Shown piece by piece: positions 44,485 through 57,900 of a stretch of DNA of 64,000 bases. Source of the DNA: Agelas oroides. Taxonomy: Eukaryota; Porifera; Demospongiae; Agelasida; Agelasidae. Under the pieces are notes generated by a model. It worked only from the letters and a program-made list of their open reading frames with translations. It had not been told where the DNA came from and did no database searches. The translations under genes were made by a program, and so were the position numbers. The stretch spans positions 9,449,944-9,513,943 of the forward strand of contig OX422190.1 in the NCBI GenBank assembly GCA_949130485.1, written 5' to 3'. How positions within the stretch are numbered: position 1 is the first letter of the stretch; the number at the start of each line of letters is the position of its first letter.

Positions 44485-46369
44485 TAATGTTGCTGCACCC
44501 TTCCCTTTCCATCCACTATTCTATCCACTATCAGACAATTTGTATCTCCCAAACAAACTCTTACATTAGTGTGCCAATACTTGACCTGTTGCAAAGCCAA
44601 ACCTGTTTTTTGCTTTCAAGCTGGAACATAACAATGTCATGACAAACGAACACAAGAATAAACCACATATCAACAGATAAGTTATTTGTGACTAACTCAA
44701 CAAACTTAATTGTATTATACCCAAATATTTACATGAGGGGAGACAATAACAGTTTTACGCTACCGTTAGAGAGTGATGGCAGTAACTCTTCATCATAGGT
44801 TTAAAATTGGTTCTGACACATAAGCAATAGTTAGCATATCCATTTCTTCACAGTGCTTGTGTACTGTACATGTAGCTACATATAGAGGGACTAATTGATG
44901 CTCGGACACTTAAGAAATGTTGCGCTCTTGTTGCGTGCCCTGAGGTCCAGCAGACATAAAAATTGTAGAATAAATAATAATAAATAATAATTGTAAAATT
45001 CAATTCCAAACAGTCTTCTACCAGGGATTTAGCAAACAGAATATTACATCTGTTCAAGCACCTATCCTCGGAAAAAAGATTCTACTCGTGGACAAGTGTG
45101 ATAATCATGTATTATATTGCATCGCTAGCCAAATTTGGCACTTGCTGCAGCATGGTATCGGCTGTAGGCAAGGCCAATGGAAGGGCAAGAACTTTGGTAT
45201 TTCCTTTTCAGAGGAGGCGGCAAAAAAGATACTCCATGTTTTACAATGTATTTTCAGATGTGATTTTATATTTCCGCGTACTACAAAAGTTTCGGGTATC
45301 AAAAAATATCCCAGCGCCAGTATGTCTTGTTGCTCTGATGATCTGGCACAGCTGCTACCATGCTTAGATCTTTAAAATCTGTGGTCAGAAAATTTATCAG
45401 TCCGAGAATAATTTTTTGCCTCTACCATCCTGACCTCCACCTGGTATCTCCTATTTCCTCTCTTGACCAGTGTACCTTATCATCTTAGAACCAGTTTGTG
45501 TTATCTGTCCAGCCAGGGTGTTGTCAGAAGATGAAAGCTTATTCATTCATGTGTATAGGAGCTCTGTCATCATTCTCTTTACCTTGTTTAATCTAACAGT
45601 GTAATCAAAGGCTGAAATAAGGTATGGAGGCCAGATTGACATTTTATGTGGAGGGGTAGTCCCATGCTGTTGTGAAGCAAGACAATTGTCAAGTGAGCCA
45701 AATAGAAAGTTGGAGGTAAACAGTAGATATCCTTTCCTCTGGTGGATCTGTACCATGATTCATGGCTTTCCCGACAACTATTGAACAGTAGTAAGCAACT
45801 TACACCCTAGAGTTGATGCACCCATGACACCTAGTCTCAACCAGACCCCCCTCCAAAGAGGAAAGCTGTTGGACTCCGCTAAGCCTTTGAAGTCGCTTGC
45901 TGGGCTTCAGTAAATTGGAGGTGTGCTAAGTAGGTCTGTAAAGGTGTGATGAGTAAAGCTAAGTGGTTTGCGGTGAGGAAGCCAACTCAGTGAATGTCAC
46001 ATTGTTCTGCAGGCTATCATCGATAGCCTCACAGATGCACCAATGCTAAGTCTATAAGTCCTCTTAGTGGACGTTAGCATACAAGTTCTCAAACATCTCT
46101 GCACCATGTTTCTGTACGGACATAAATCAATTAATAATGTCACCTAGCCAGCCCATGAGATATATGTAGCCATTCTTATGCACACTTGATGTAGCTAATA
46201 TCTACTTTAGAGGTCACAACCTTTCTGACTGTGTACATGACAGGATTGTAGCAAAGCTCAGTCTCAGTCTTGAGCTACAGACTCCAAGGAGCTACTTTCA
46301 AGTCTACCAGTGGGGTTCTTAGAATGCAATATTATTCCCTCTGGCTTTGCCGTCATGAATGCATTACAA

Positions 46370-46746
46370 AGTACACACTAAGGTTTGCAGGTTGGTTGAG
46401 GGATCCTAGCTGCAGAGAAGGAAGTCACTCATGCATGCATAATTAAATAATGGCAGGCTTGTATCAAACAGCACTTACCATTATTTAATTTATGCACAGG
46501 AGTGATTTGCAACCCTGTTGTTACATGTACTGGTTTGGGAATAAATTATGTGCTTCCACATTACTAATGAGCAATCTACCTTCACTACACTATCCATGCT
46601 CCTTCACTGAACAGAGCGACTATAGGGATTGTGAAACAAATGGTACACTTATTTTACGCCTGCCATTATTTAATTATGCATGCATGAGTGACTTCCTACT
46701 CTGCAGCTAGGATCCCTCAACCAACCTGCGAACCTTAGTGTGTACT
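46370..46746. mobile_element. 377-bp MITE with ~90-bp inverted arms, nested
   Basis: The arms begin AGTACACACTAAGGTTTGCA and its reverse complement. They contain GGATCCTAGCTGCAG and TTAAATAATGGCAGGC on the left, mirrored on the right. The centre repeats part of the arm imperfectly. Confidence 0.8.
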
Positions 46747-47158
46747 CAGAAATATCCAATTCCACTAATTGCACTGATTGATAATGTAGTATAACTCACC
46801 GCTTGCCACTTTCAAGTATTCTATTTTGTTGTATATAAGACTAGTGGGCAGTAGAACTTTGTTCAGTAACCTTCAAGTATCACATGCACATGCACTCAGC
46901 CACACAATGTGAAATGGAGTGGCTGTTTACTATTTCAGCAGGATCAAGTCATTTAACACTGTCAGTGGTTTTAACTGCTGAGCCACTGGGCAGTTGCCTA
47001 AAGAGCAAGTCTCACAATCATAGTGTTGAGTAACTGGGTGGTTGCATCATTTAATAATGCCATCTTGGAGTAAAGTAACTGCTGAGTCACTAGGTGGTTG
47101 CATAAATTATTATCTGCAGTGATAGTACTGTAGTACACCTTTTTATGCAATTGATTGA

Positions 47159-47506
47159 TAGGCCTTGGTAGATTATGCTCGAACTTATACCCATTATTCT
47201 ATCCCATAATTTTTTACCTAATGTTCTTTTCAATGCACCTATTATTCTCAATTATGCTAACTGAATTTCACACGTTCGTATGTATATACAAAATGACAAT
47301 CCAAAAGTAGTTACAGTTAGGTGATTGTATTCTAGCATTACTGAAAGTTGTATGTAGTCCTCCCAAAGAAAATTCTTGCTGTGAACAAAAGTAACTTCTT
47401 AATGGGATCTGATCTGGAAAATTGGCATATTATGCAAGCATAATTCTTGATGCTCAGAAGCACCTATTATTCCCAAAATTATGCTAGCATAATCTACCAA
47501 GGCCTA
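47159..47506. mobile_element. 348-bp MITE with TAGGCCTTGGTAGATTATGC ends, nested
   Basis: The left end TAGGCCTTGGTAGATTATGC is mirrored exactly by GCATAATCTACCAAGGCCTA at the right. The interior is AT-rich and non-coding. Confidence 0.85.
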
Positions 47507-48013
47507 TAATGATTGACCCTTTTATGTTAATAATATCCACACTCATATGCATTAACATCCACAATGATCCCCTTCTGATGCTACATCCAGTGGTGTAGGT
47601 CTATGGGCTGTGATGGGATATCCCCTGATGTAAACTAACACAAATCCACAGTTATCTGACTCATCACTATAGTAATCGCCTGTTTGATGCAATTAGTATC
47701 AACAGTAATCGCCCCTCTGACGCAATTAATATCCACAGTGATCGCCCCTCTAATGCAATTAATATGCACAGATGACCATTAGGACAATAATTGTAGACTT
47801 GACCAACCCTCAAGACTATGACCATCAGGACAATAATTAATGTAGTCTTGACCAACCATCAAGACATCAGTTACCTAGGCAACATATAAGAATGTTGCTC
47901 ATATCTCTCTTCTACAAAGATGTTGCCTAGGTAACAGGTTATATAATAGTTATATCCCTCCCTGGGGTGTGGTCTTGCACAAAACAACCACCTCCCAGGG
48001 AGGGATATAACTA

Positions 48014-48540
48014 TTAACACTCCTCAGATGACCATTAGGACAATAATTAATGTAGTCTTGACCAACCATCAAGACTTCATTAACACTCCTCAGATGACCA
48101 TTAGGACAATAATTAATGTAGTCTTGACCAACCCTCAAGACTTCATTAACACTCCTCAGATGACCATTAGGACAATAATTAATGTAGTCTTGACCAACCC
48201 TCAAGACTTCATTAACACTCCTCAGATGACCATTAGGACAATAATTAATGTAGTCTTGACCAACCCTCAAGACTTCATTAACACTCCTCAGATGACCATT
48301 AGGACAATAATTAATGTAGTCTTGACCAACCCTCAAGACTTCATTAACACTCCTCAGATGACCATTAGGACAATAATTAATGTAGTCTTGACCAACCCTC
48401 AAGACTTCATTAACACTCCTCAGATGACCATTAGGACAATAATTAATGTAGTCTTGACCAACCCTCAAGACTTCATTAACACTCCTCAGATGACCATTAG
48501 GACAATAATTAATGTAGTCTTGACCAACCCTCAAGACATA
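48014..48540. repeat. 66-bp tandem array, eight units
   Basis: The unit CTTCATTAACACTCCTCAGA continues to CCAACCCTCAAGA. All eight are almost identical. Because 66 is divisible by 3 the array is open on both strands, but the peptides have no other support. Confidence 0.95.
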
Positions 48541-48623
48541 ATTAAGACTCTTCTATGGGGGTGTATCCTTAATAAATGGAATAGCCCATTAAACAGAAGA
48601 CAAAAGTCAACCCATTTTCGAAG

Positions 48624-48990
48624 ATGCCTCCCAATGGTCCTGATGAGTGGCGTGCTAGAATAGGTCACTGGGAGAACAGAAAGCTGCGGTGGTACCAGGC
48701 GCACTGTGGGTCTCGCCCACGCGTCCCGCTACATCTACATCTGGAGCGGGTGATCTCGGAGGTGCCTCTGTTGTGCGTCCTGCTGCTGCTCTCGCTGGCG
48801 GGGAAGGTGGGCACTGGCATGTGCGAGGCAGGAAATGGTACGCTCTCCGGTCTGGGTAAGCTAGCCCGGTGCTGCGCGCGTGGTCGACGTGGAAGGGTGT
48901 GGGCCACGCCCCTTTTATCTCTGTTTCTGGCGCTGTCCTTGTTGCTGGTGGTAGCAGGTGACGTGGAAACCAATCCGGGGCCAATCAGCG
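48624..48990 (+). CDS. NLR-2 exon 1: hydrophobic leader with 2A peptide
   Basis: Same length (367 nt) and phase as NLR-1 exon 1. It begins MPPNGPDEWRARIGHW, has two hydrophobic stretches and GDVETNPGP with the skip site between residues 119 and 120. Differences from NLR-1 are few. The following intron is 67 nt. Conservation of the 2A core in both paralogues argues that it is under selection or was very recently copied. Confidence 0.85.
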
Positions 48991-51900
48991 GTGAGGAAAT
49001 GACTAAACTTTAATGTGACGATCATGTGTGACCAGAATGTCATTTCTTTCCCCTCAGATGATCTTCTTGATCAAGTTGACGATTCTGAGCTAAGTAAGTT
49101 TGCCGTGATCTGTATGGTATCATGATTTTTCTCAAGACCTGTAATATGTCATACTGATACCATGCTCTCATGTCACCTGAGCTGAACCAGAAACCAGAAT
49201 AGCTGCTACTCCAGCAGCATGCATGCGTGCATTTCCATCTGTGCATAATACACTAGGACATCAAAATCTCATACTGCACTCGTGCATTGTTAGGTGCATA
49301 CACTTATCTCTCCACAGGAAGGGAGTGAGTACCAAACAGTGAAATGCGCCTAACAGCGAGTTGCATTCAGTGTGTGCTTTGTTTAGAGTTATGCGGTGAC
49401 CTATACCCAGGCTTTGGCTGGCTTGGCCAAATAAAGCCAGCTAACTTCTATATATGGCTATAGCATGGGCTGTGTTTAATGTTAACTAGCTGGGCAGAAG
49501 ATGGCCATGCTACTGTTATCTCTATCTGACTTATGTATGAGATAAAATACCACGCATAGTTATTTGAGAGATGTCAATTGGTGTTGTAAAGAAGCACTGT
49601 TGCCATCAAAAGCACTGTGGATGTATGCGATGTGCTGCAGTGCAGCAAACCAGTGTTCAGGTGTCCTTACTTTGGAGGCTTCCTGTATATTTCTGGTAGC
49701 CATGGCAGCTTGTACTCAGAGCACGAGGCTACGTTTTCAGATCTCTGTCTTGCTGTATGTTGATAAGGCAAAGGAGATGCAATTTCTAGGATTAATTTAT
49801 ATGGCGGACAATTTCACAGTAGAGGTAGATGAATGTCTGCCCGAAGGAGTTCGTTCAGTATAATTTGTTAGCCTACAATGGGACAGATTTAGGTGTCTGT
49901 TATAAGGAATATGGAGGTGTCCAGATTTCAGAGAGGCATGAAGTATTACGTTCAATGGAGATTCAGTCCAGATTTTTGTTTGATTAATGAGATTTCACTG
50001 TATATGCAGCAGCAACCAGACTTACAGGTATGGCAGCTCTAGTTCCATGTATAGATTGGTGCCTGTTTTTGGAAGGCTGTTAACCCTTTCACCGGTATAT
50101 TCCCAGAGACCATGCAGTTCTAACCTGGACGCCTGCTGCTGTAGGAGAGGCGTATAGTCCCTAGCAACCACAGCTAATCTGGTAGCCCAAGGCTTGGTGT
50201 GCATTATTTAGAAAATTGTCGTCAAAAACCGCATCCAGTACTTCATCAACAGTTAATATTGCATGTTTCTTGTTGCTATAGCGGGATGCACTTTGCTAAT
50301 TACCTTAGCAACCGGAAGTGTATGAGCCCTGCCCTTTGCATGCTGGAAGAAAAACTTAGCGTGATCATTATTGCACGCTCGGCACATGTATGCATTGAAT
50401 GATATGTACGTGCACACTACACATACCAGGTCATACCCCCAAATCGACTACAGTCGATTACGTGTGAAAGGTTAATGAGATTCATGACCAACTCAAATGC
50501 ATCAAACAGTACCAAACGGGTTGTTAATGAGATTCATGCCATAATGAGATTTATGACCCTCCTGATTAGGGTTGAGGTCAAGGTAGGGCTGAATAAAGGC
50601 TTAGGGCTGAATTTAACGTACGCCTGATGGACCTTTGCCTCTAAATTTTGACCCTCAGCTGACCCTTTAACACCTAAATTTTATTCATTAAAATTTTATT
50701 CATTCGAGCGAAGTAACCGCACCCCAAGATGCTTAATGCTTATATGAGGTAATGTTTGCTTGTAGGCCACTGCTACTTAGCTACAAGACCTGAAGTAGGT
50801 TTTAGAGATCAGGATTTTGTGCTGCAAATTTGCCTGAAGTAGAAAGCCTTAGAGTTCAGAGTTTTGTGGTTTCTTAAAAAAGCTTTACCCTCAAGGGAGG
50901 AGGCATACATCAGTTTATCAATTGTGAATAGCAAGGCACACCTTCACCTCCTTTATACTCGCGCATTACGCGCGTAATATCAGCACGAAGCGCGGTAGCG
51001 CGCTCAATACACGCAATGATTTTATACGTAATATATTGAACGTGTGACGTCACGTAAGCGGAAAAATCGCTTCGGGAGTCGCTGTGAGGGGTGACAGTGG
51101 TGTAGCTGGTGAAGGGAGAGTTGTTGGTGTACCAAAGTTTCATTCATGGAGTAAGTGCACCACGCCATTAACGAATATCAACTCAGATTGGATGTTCAAC
51201 GCTTCCTCCGGCCTGTGTATTATATTGGGTTATGTTATATTATATTATTTACGCGGGTCCTTTAAGTTGCATCTTGGGGTGTAATCAGACTACTCTTGGC
51301 ATATGCATGCTTCAGCGCACCATACTTTCATTTCTGTAAGGGCCCTGACTCCAAAACTGGACCCAAGTGCACTTGTAGCCACAATGAACAGATCGTGACC
51401 CTACCGTGCCCACTCATTAACAAACTTGCACTAGTCAGCATTCTCGATCAGCAAACACCCATTCAGGACTCAAATCTCCTTCACTGCCCGAAATAAGGCC
51501 CTTACAAGGTGAGAGTAGCATTTTCTAAGCCCATTTGTGCAACCAAGGTGAGAATTGGACCACCCAGTGCCAACCGAGGCATTTCTACAGCCAGCCACTA
51601 CAGCCAGCCACGACAGCCACCATGCACATGTTGTCCTGTGAGTGACCCCACCCACCTTCCCCTGTCCCACCCTTTCTGCTCACACTGTGCAGTATGATGT
51701 CAACAAAACTTGACATTAGGGTTAATTAAAGGACGTGTTTATCATGGACACAATGACCTGGGGATGGTACACCTCAGCCTAAATGCATGACTACCTTTTG
51801 TCATAGTATTGAGAGTTACAACTATTTGTATAGACCTTGTAAAAAAAAGAGAAATGTTAAGGAGGAAGCACGAAAAGCCCACAACTGAGTCGCTGTAATT

Positions 51901-54900
51901 CAAATACAGGCAGGGAAGTTGGCACGTAGCTGCTTTGAATAGTGCCAGCAATTGTAGATTCATTGGAACAGGTTTGTGCTTTGTAGGAGTCTGTATATCA
52001 TGGAATTCTATGTGCACACTATTCTACCATACACAAAACCTGATATGTTCACTCTAACGGCTGACATGACTGAAGTGTTCTGGAAACAAACTAACTTAAG
52101 AAGTAGAAAGCTTTGGTTGTCTCACTATTGTTGAATGAAAACATGTATTTTGTTTTCTCAGCTGAGGATGATGCATTTGATGTGTATTGTGAAGTTGTTG
52201 GCCTAGCTGGGAGATGGTCAAATATGTGCCTGGCCTTGAGGCTGCTTCCTTCCGATCGGAGTACAATTGCAGTTGCACACCCTGGAAACCCTGATGAATG
52301 TCTTGAAGCAGTTGTTGTCAAGTGGCTGAAGAAGGGTTATAACTACCAGGTGCGTGGTTCTCCTTGCTGGAGGATGCTGGTTGGAGCTGTGGGTAATCCT
52401 GCTGGAGGAAATGATTGTGCTTTAGCAGAAGCCATAGCAAAGAGACATCCAGGTATGTACTGAAATGAAGCTGCAACTGAAAGAAGGGTTCTCTGTTACC
52501 CAAAATACGTAGTTTGAATGAATGCTTCAATTCATCAACATTATGAACAACATATTTTCACCCTGATGATGACTGAAACATTCAGTTGAAACATTGGGAA
52601 AAAGTTTTTTTGATTTCAAGTTGGTAATCGAAAACTTTCCATCGATGTAGGAGCCAGCTGAGAAGCCACTGAAATAAAAATAGTGATTTGCATATTTGGA
52701 GCAATCCTGAGTGAGCCCCACACTAGCGAGACTGCATTGCGCATGCATGTGTGTATGCATGCTTGTTTGCACCCACTTACCATAAACTTTCTTTTAACTA
52801 TTCAAAAAGATTGAATGTCCACATGCACTTTAGCTCAGTCGAGAGTGACAGTGAAGGGCTACTGCCAGAGTGCAGCATTGGCATGAGAGAAGCCTGGAAC
52901 GAAGTCGACTCAAGCTGAAATACGCATGGCACCTTATGTATGGTTTATTGTAAACTATCTGAACTATGGACCATGACAGACAAACTTTACAGCAGACTAC
53001 TCACAGACGGTATGCACGGTGGGTGAAGTCACTTCATGTACAAACCATGCAGAGATTCAGCTCGTGATTTTGGGTGTGAAGCTTAGTCCATGCATGTGTA
53101 GCCATAGTAGCTGCCCTGACAGACAGCAGTCAGTCACAAAACCTGCTGGTTTTCATGGTTTGTGTGCCATGACATAAATCAGCACAATGTGCTGCTCACT
53201 CAGGCTCGCCCCATGATGATGAAGCACCTCCCTAGTTTTTAGATCTGATTATCTCCTTGCCTCTATAGTAAGTAAGGAAGCAGTAAAACTGCTTCATGGA
53301 AATTCTTCCAGCAAACCTCATCCAGATCCAAGGGAGACACACCACCTCAGCAGTGACTTTGCCAGCATGTTTTCAAACATAACTGACCTTCTGGACAAGA
53401 GTGTGGACATGGCCAAGCTCAAAGACTTTCTGGACGGGTACTCTCACCCTCTGTATCCTGAGCAACTCTATGTTAATCCTATGACCTACCAAGGTGCTAA
53501 TACTACCAAGCAACTTATCAAGTCTCTCTGTCCTCAGTTCATTAACTTCATGCACTACTACCTGCTTGAGGAGATAGTTGGAAAGTTTGGTTGTGACAGA
53601 GCAAAGGAAGTCCTACAACAATACACTGATCAGAAGTACAGTCGTAAGAGGAAGCTGAATAGTCTGCCAGGTCCTATTACTGATGAGGAGATTGAACAGT
53701 TCCATGGTACCAAGAAGTTGAAGGTACAGGTACAGGGAGATACAAATGATGCAACTGTGGAGATTATTGGTGAAATACAGAAAACACTGGAAAAGGCTAC
53801 TGGGATAAAGAAAGCAACTATCACATATTGCTTCCATGACCCTGGCTCTGTCCTTCTTACCTTCCTCATTCCTGAAACCATTTTCCACATCTTCCATGAC
53901 CTAAATACCGAGGACCTAGCCATCCTGGCAGACAGTGGTGTGATGAAGTTGGAAGTTGATGAAGTGGTAATTGATAACATTCAGCAGTACTCTGCAATTG
54001 TAGTAGCGGTTGAAGGTGATGGGTGCACCAAACCAACTGGACTGGAGTACTACCTGAAGGAAAGGGCTAGAGAAATTACCACAGAGAGATACTTACACCT
54101 CATGAAGATGCTAGGTTCTGCTGAAACTGTGATGCTCAACGACGTTTGTTCTGAAGAATTCCTGCGTACATTTGCAGAAGACCTTCAAGACTGGAAGAAA
54201 CTTGCCCCTTATTTTAGTATTCATGAGTGGAAAGTTAAGGAGCTTGTATACGAGTACCCAGATGAGGATGATCAGAAATACCAGGCTCTAATGTGCTGGA
54301 AGAGAGCAGAAGGATCTACTGCCACCTACTACAACCTACTAGAGAGTCTGATACTCCATGGGAACATTGCAGAGGTGGAGGCATTGCTGCAGAGGCTGGG
54401 AGAAGGTAACTGGCCAATTACATTGTGTGCATCCATTTACCACTAAAATACCTCTTTTAGGTCCTGTGGTGCTCCATGCCAGCAGATGGCTGAAGCAGCA
54501 GTACCTGGCTCATGACAGTTGGCAGCAGTGGAGAGACGTTCCTAACCTAATACAGTTTGACCAGAGACTGGGAGAACTTACCACACAAGCCAGTGAACGG
54601 CTAAAGAACATGAACTACTCCAACTGCTATTATGATATACAAGATGAGTTCCCTTCCTGTATTATCCCAGTTTCAGTGAAATCCCTGGTGAATGCATACA
54701 CAAGTAGTGCCGATCCATGGTCTTCAGAATCTTGTCTTCTAATTAAAGGAGCACCAGGCCAGGGAAAGTCATTTCTGTTATCCAAACTCTGTCAGTACTG
54801 GGCTTTGGGGTATGGAATGAGAAGCATCGCCCTCATGTTTTGGGTAGACTGTTCTCAATTCAACAACAGAAGAATGACACTTAATCAGTTGTTATCACAA

Positions 54901-57900
54901 ATACTTCCTATTGAAACCCAGAATATTTCCAACTGGATTGAGAACAAACGAGGAAAAGATGTTGTCTTTATTTTGGATGGATATGACCAAAACCAGAGTA
55001 GTGGTGTTTTACACAACTTGGCTTCTCGAACGCTTCTTCCAAAGTCTGTTGTATTAATAACATCTACTTACACACCAAATATAAGAAGAGTTAAGCAGTT
55101 TGAGCTTCTTAATCTTACTGACAATCAAATATCCAAGCAAGTTTTGCAATTCTTCAGTTTCACACCATCAAAAGTGGAAGGCTTCTACCTGTATCTCATA
55201 AACAATCCTGATATGAGGCTGTTAGCGTCTAAGCCAGTATACCTGTATACTCTTCTGTTTATCTGCAACAAACTTTGGGACGCTCCATCTCATGACCTTC
55301 CAGTTACATGGACTGAACTCTTCACAAACATGACATTGTTTTTCTTACAATCAATATTTCCAAAACTGCCACAAATTGAAACAACACCAAGCTCTTTAAG
55401 TGAACTACCTTGCACTGTGCAGTCATTTCTTCGTGAGTTATCAACTGCAGCTTTTGAGAATCTCGCCACTGAATCTTTTCATCTGACCTTGCCAGTAGCG
55501 AAGTCTCCTCACCATGGGAGTGGTTTTGCACTGGTACATCCTTATAACAAACCACTGTACCACAGTAAAAAACAGTGTTTCCAGTTTTCCTCTCCACTGC
55601 TTCAACAATTCTTAGCTGCATTACATGTGCATAGCCTACCACAAACAAAACAAAGAGAGCTTGTAGTGCAGAAGTCGGAGCTGAATTTCCTTTGGCAATT
55701 TTTTGCTGGGCTGCTTGCGTCTGAATCATATGATAGGTTTGCAATTCTAAGAAATACATATCACAAGGAGAGCAACTTCAATCAATTACTAGTCAATTAC
55801 AAATATGAAGCCGACTGGTCATGTGACATGCCATCTGTTTTCAGAAACCAAATTCTAACACCTGCTGATATACATCATATTGTGACAGCTTTTAAGTTTC
55901 CACCAGGTTTGTTGAATTTTGAACAATGTCGCTTTGGGAGAGCAACTCTATATCAGTTGACAAGACAGGTGCATGCACTTGCTCAAAGTGGACAGCAAGG
56001 CTTCAGAGTGAGGTAAGTCATGACTCTGTGTCCTGGTTAACTGGGATCGATAATGTACCCTAAGATAATCTATCAGGTTTTTAAAGACATGATAATATCA
56101 GTTTATCACAAGCTAGGACAGAGTTTATGATCTTCTTACTGTGGTTCAGTCAGACTCCAGCGGTGTTCCATGAGATTGCAAGAACCAATAACAGTTTGAG
56201 TTCTTTTCACTGATTGGATAAATTAAGTACAAATGGCACTCTTGATGTTGCAAGCTATGTGAAAGGCTGTACCAGGTACCAGGTACAAAGATAGGACAAA
56301 CCCTAGCAAAAAATCAAGTATTGTCTGAGTTAATGGTAAGCAGTGTACAAGACATCCACTACTTAATTTTCTTTCCTACAGTTTTGAGGATTGCATTTTT
56401 TCATCTGAAGGATTTTGGTCATTTGCAACAGCACCATTCCAAGAGCTGAGGTAACAAAAGTCACTAGGAGTTCGTAGTATTTGTCAAAGAAGGTACCTTA
56501 GTTAAAACACCTACTGTAGTAACTACTGCCACTTTCCTCTCAGTACAGACACCATGCCACCAATTACCATACCTGCACTGTTGGTGGTTAATTGTTGCCA
56601 TAACAACAGAACATGAGTTTACATATCATTATATGTACGGACATTTGGCTAGCCACCTTTCTGAGATGCTTTATGTAAAAATCTGTTATACGAAAGTTTC
56701 ATTTATGATCGCTGGTATATAATTTCCAATTGAAACCCATAAGATCACTGGCACCTCTGGTGCATGTTGAGACTTATTGTTGCCATAGCAACAAAACACG
56801 ATTAATGTGGATGTACCTCGAGTGTGTTCATGTATGATTACACCTCACTGCAGTCTCTACCGCAGTAATCTGACTGACACTGGAGTCATAGCTCTGGCCA
56901 GAGCACTGCAAGATAACAAGTCACTGGAGGAACTGAAGTATGTTGTAAACTGAGTGTCTTACTACCATATGGTTGGTGTACATATTTTCATAAAACAGGC
57001 CCTAATCCAGGTTTCAGAAATTTTCATGGTTTTAATTTTCATGGTCAGTGAATCTGGAACCCACGCGTTAGCTAGCTATGTGAATAAAAGTTGAGCGCAT
57101 GTCTACGGATAGAGGTGGCAATCTCGGCTCTTCATTACTGTATGAGAAATAAAGATACGCAGGCACTAAGTATAAAGTAACCTCATAGCCAGGCCATTCG
57201 TAGAGGCGATTGCTTCCACTCTCAGCCCCGTCCGGTTCATTTGTCTGTGCTTACATAGCACTTTGATTTCCCAATTGGCCTGAGCAATAGCCATCAAAGG
57301 CACACTCGCTGACAGGCTTCTATTGCAGTTAGGCTAGATAGTGAAGTAGTGCCAGATTGAAACGCGATTTACACATGCAGCGAAAATTTCGAAGTTTTAA
57401 ATGGATCTTGACTCACGAAAAACACGAAAATAAAATATGGTATCAGGAAATGAGTGTTGAACAGTACATACTTTGCTGTGTTAAGTAAATTTTTTCTCCC
57501 ATGCGTACTCCCTCCTTCTCCACTGGCTCTTAGTGATGACATAAGTTATGCTCACTGTCCCATTAATTGATTTTCACTACTTGCACTAATTCAGAAGTAC
57601 TCTCTTCAACAGTCTTTGGGGGAATGGAATTAGAGCTTCTGGAGCCACTGCACTGGCTGATGCTCTGAGAGTGAATCAGAGCTTGACAACGCTAGAGTAA
57701 GTGACTATCCTGGCACCATACTGACCTACAAGCAAAGCGTTATGATCATGATATGGTTGTCCTGGGTGACAGTGGTCCCTGTGTGGTCTCCTTGTACTGT
57801 GACGACTGGTGCTAGTAACTACTGTCACTTTCCTCACAGTACTTCTAGTTGAAGCCATAACAGCATCAATGAGTTGTCAGTACACTAGCAATAGAAACAT

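Larger units (their letters stand above)
43690..48588. mobile_element. 4.9-kb TIR element inserted just upstream of the NLR-2 start codon
   Basis: Terminal inverted repeats begin TGGGCTATTCCATTTATTAA and continue through GATACACCCCCATAGAAGAG with one mismatch in about 42 bp. Unit 1 has the uninterrupted sequence CTTCCTATGCAGAAGAC near 11528. No convincing transposase or other protein is visible. It holds two tandem arrays (43984-44484 and 48014-48540) that share the core CCCTCAAGAC, and two smaller inverted-repeat elements. It ends 35 bp before the ATG of NLR-2. The target duplication is unclear. Confidence 0.85.

Noticed and set aside
45088..45375. Overlapping 60-95-residue ORFs in the middle of the 4.9-kb element
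   Set aside because: Three frames are open over the same stretch with no recognisable motif; no reason to prefer one.
48028..48663. Open frames on both strands through the 66-bp array
   Set aside because: Unit length divisible by three keeps any frame open; there is no similarity to known proteins, and it lies inside a mobile element.
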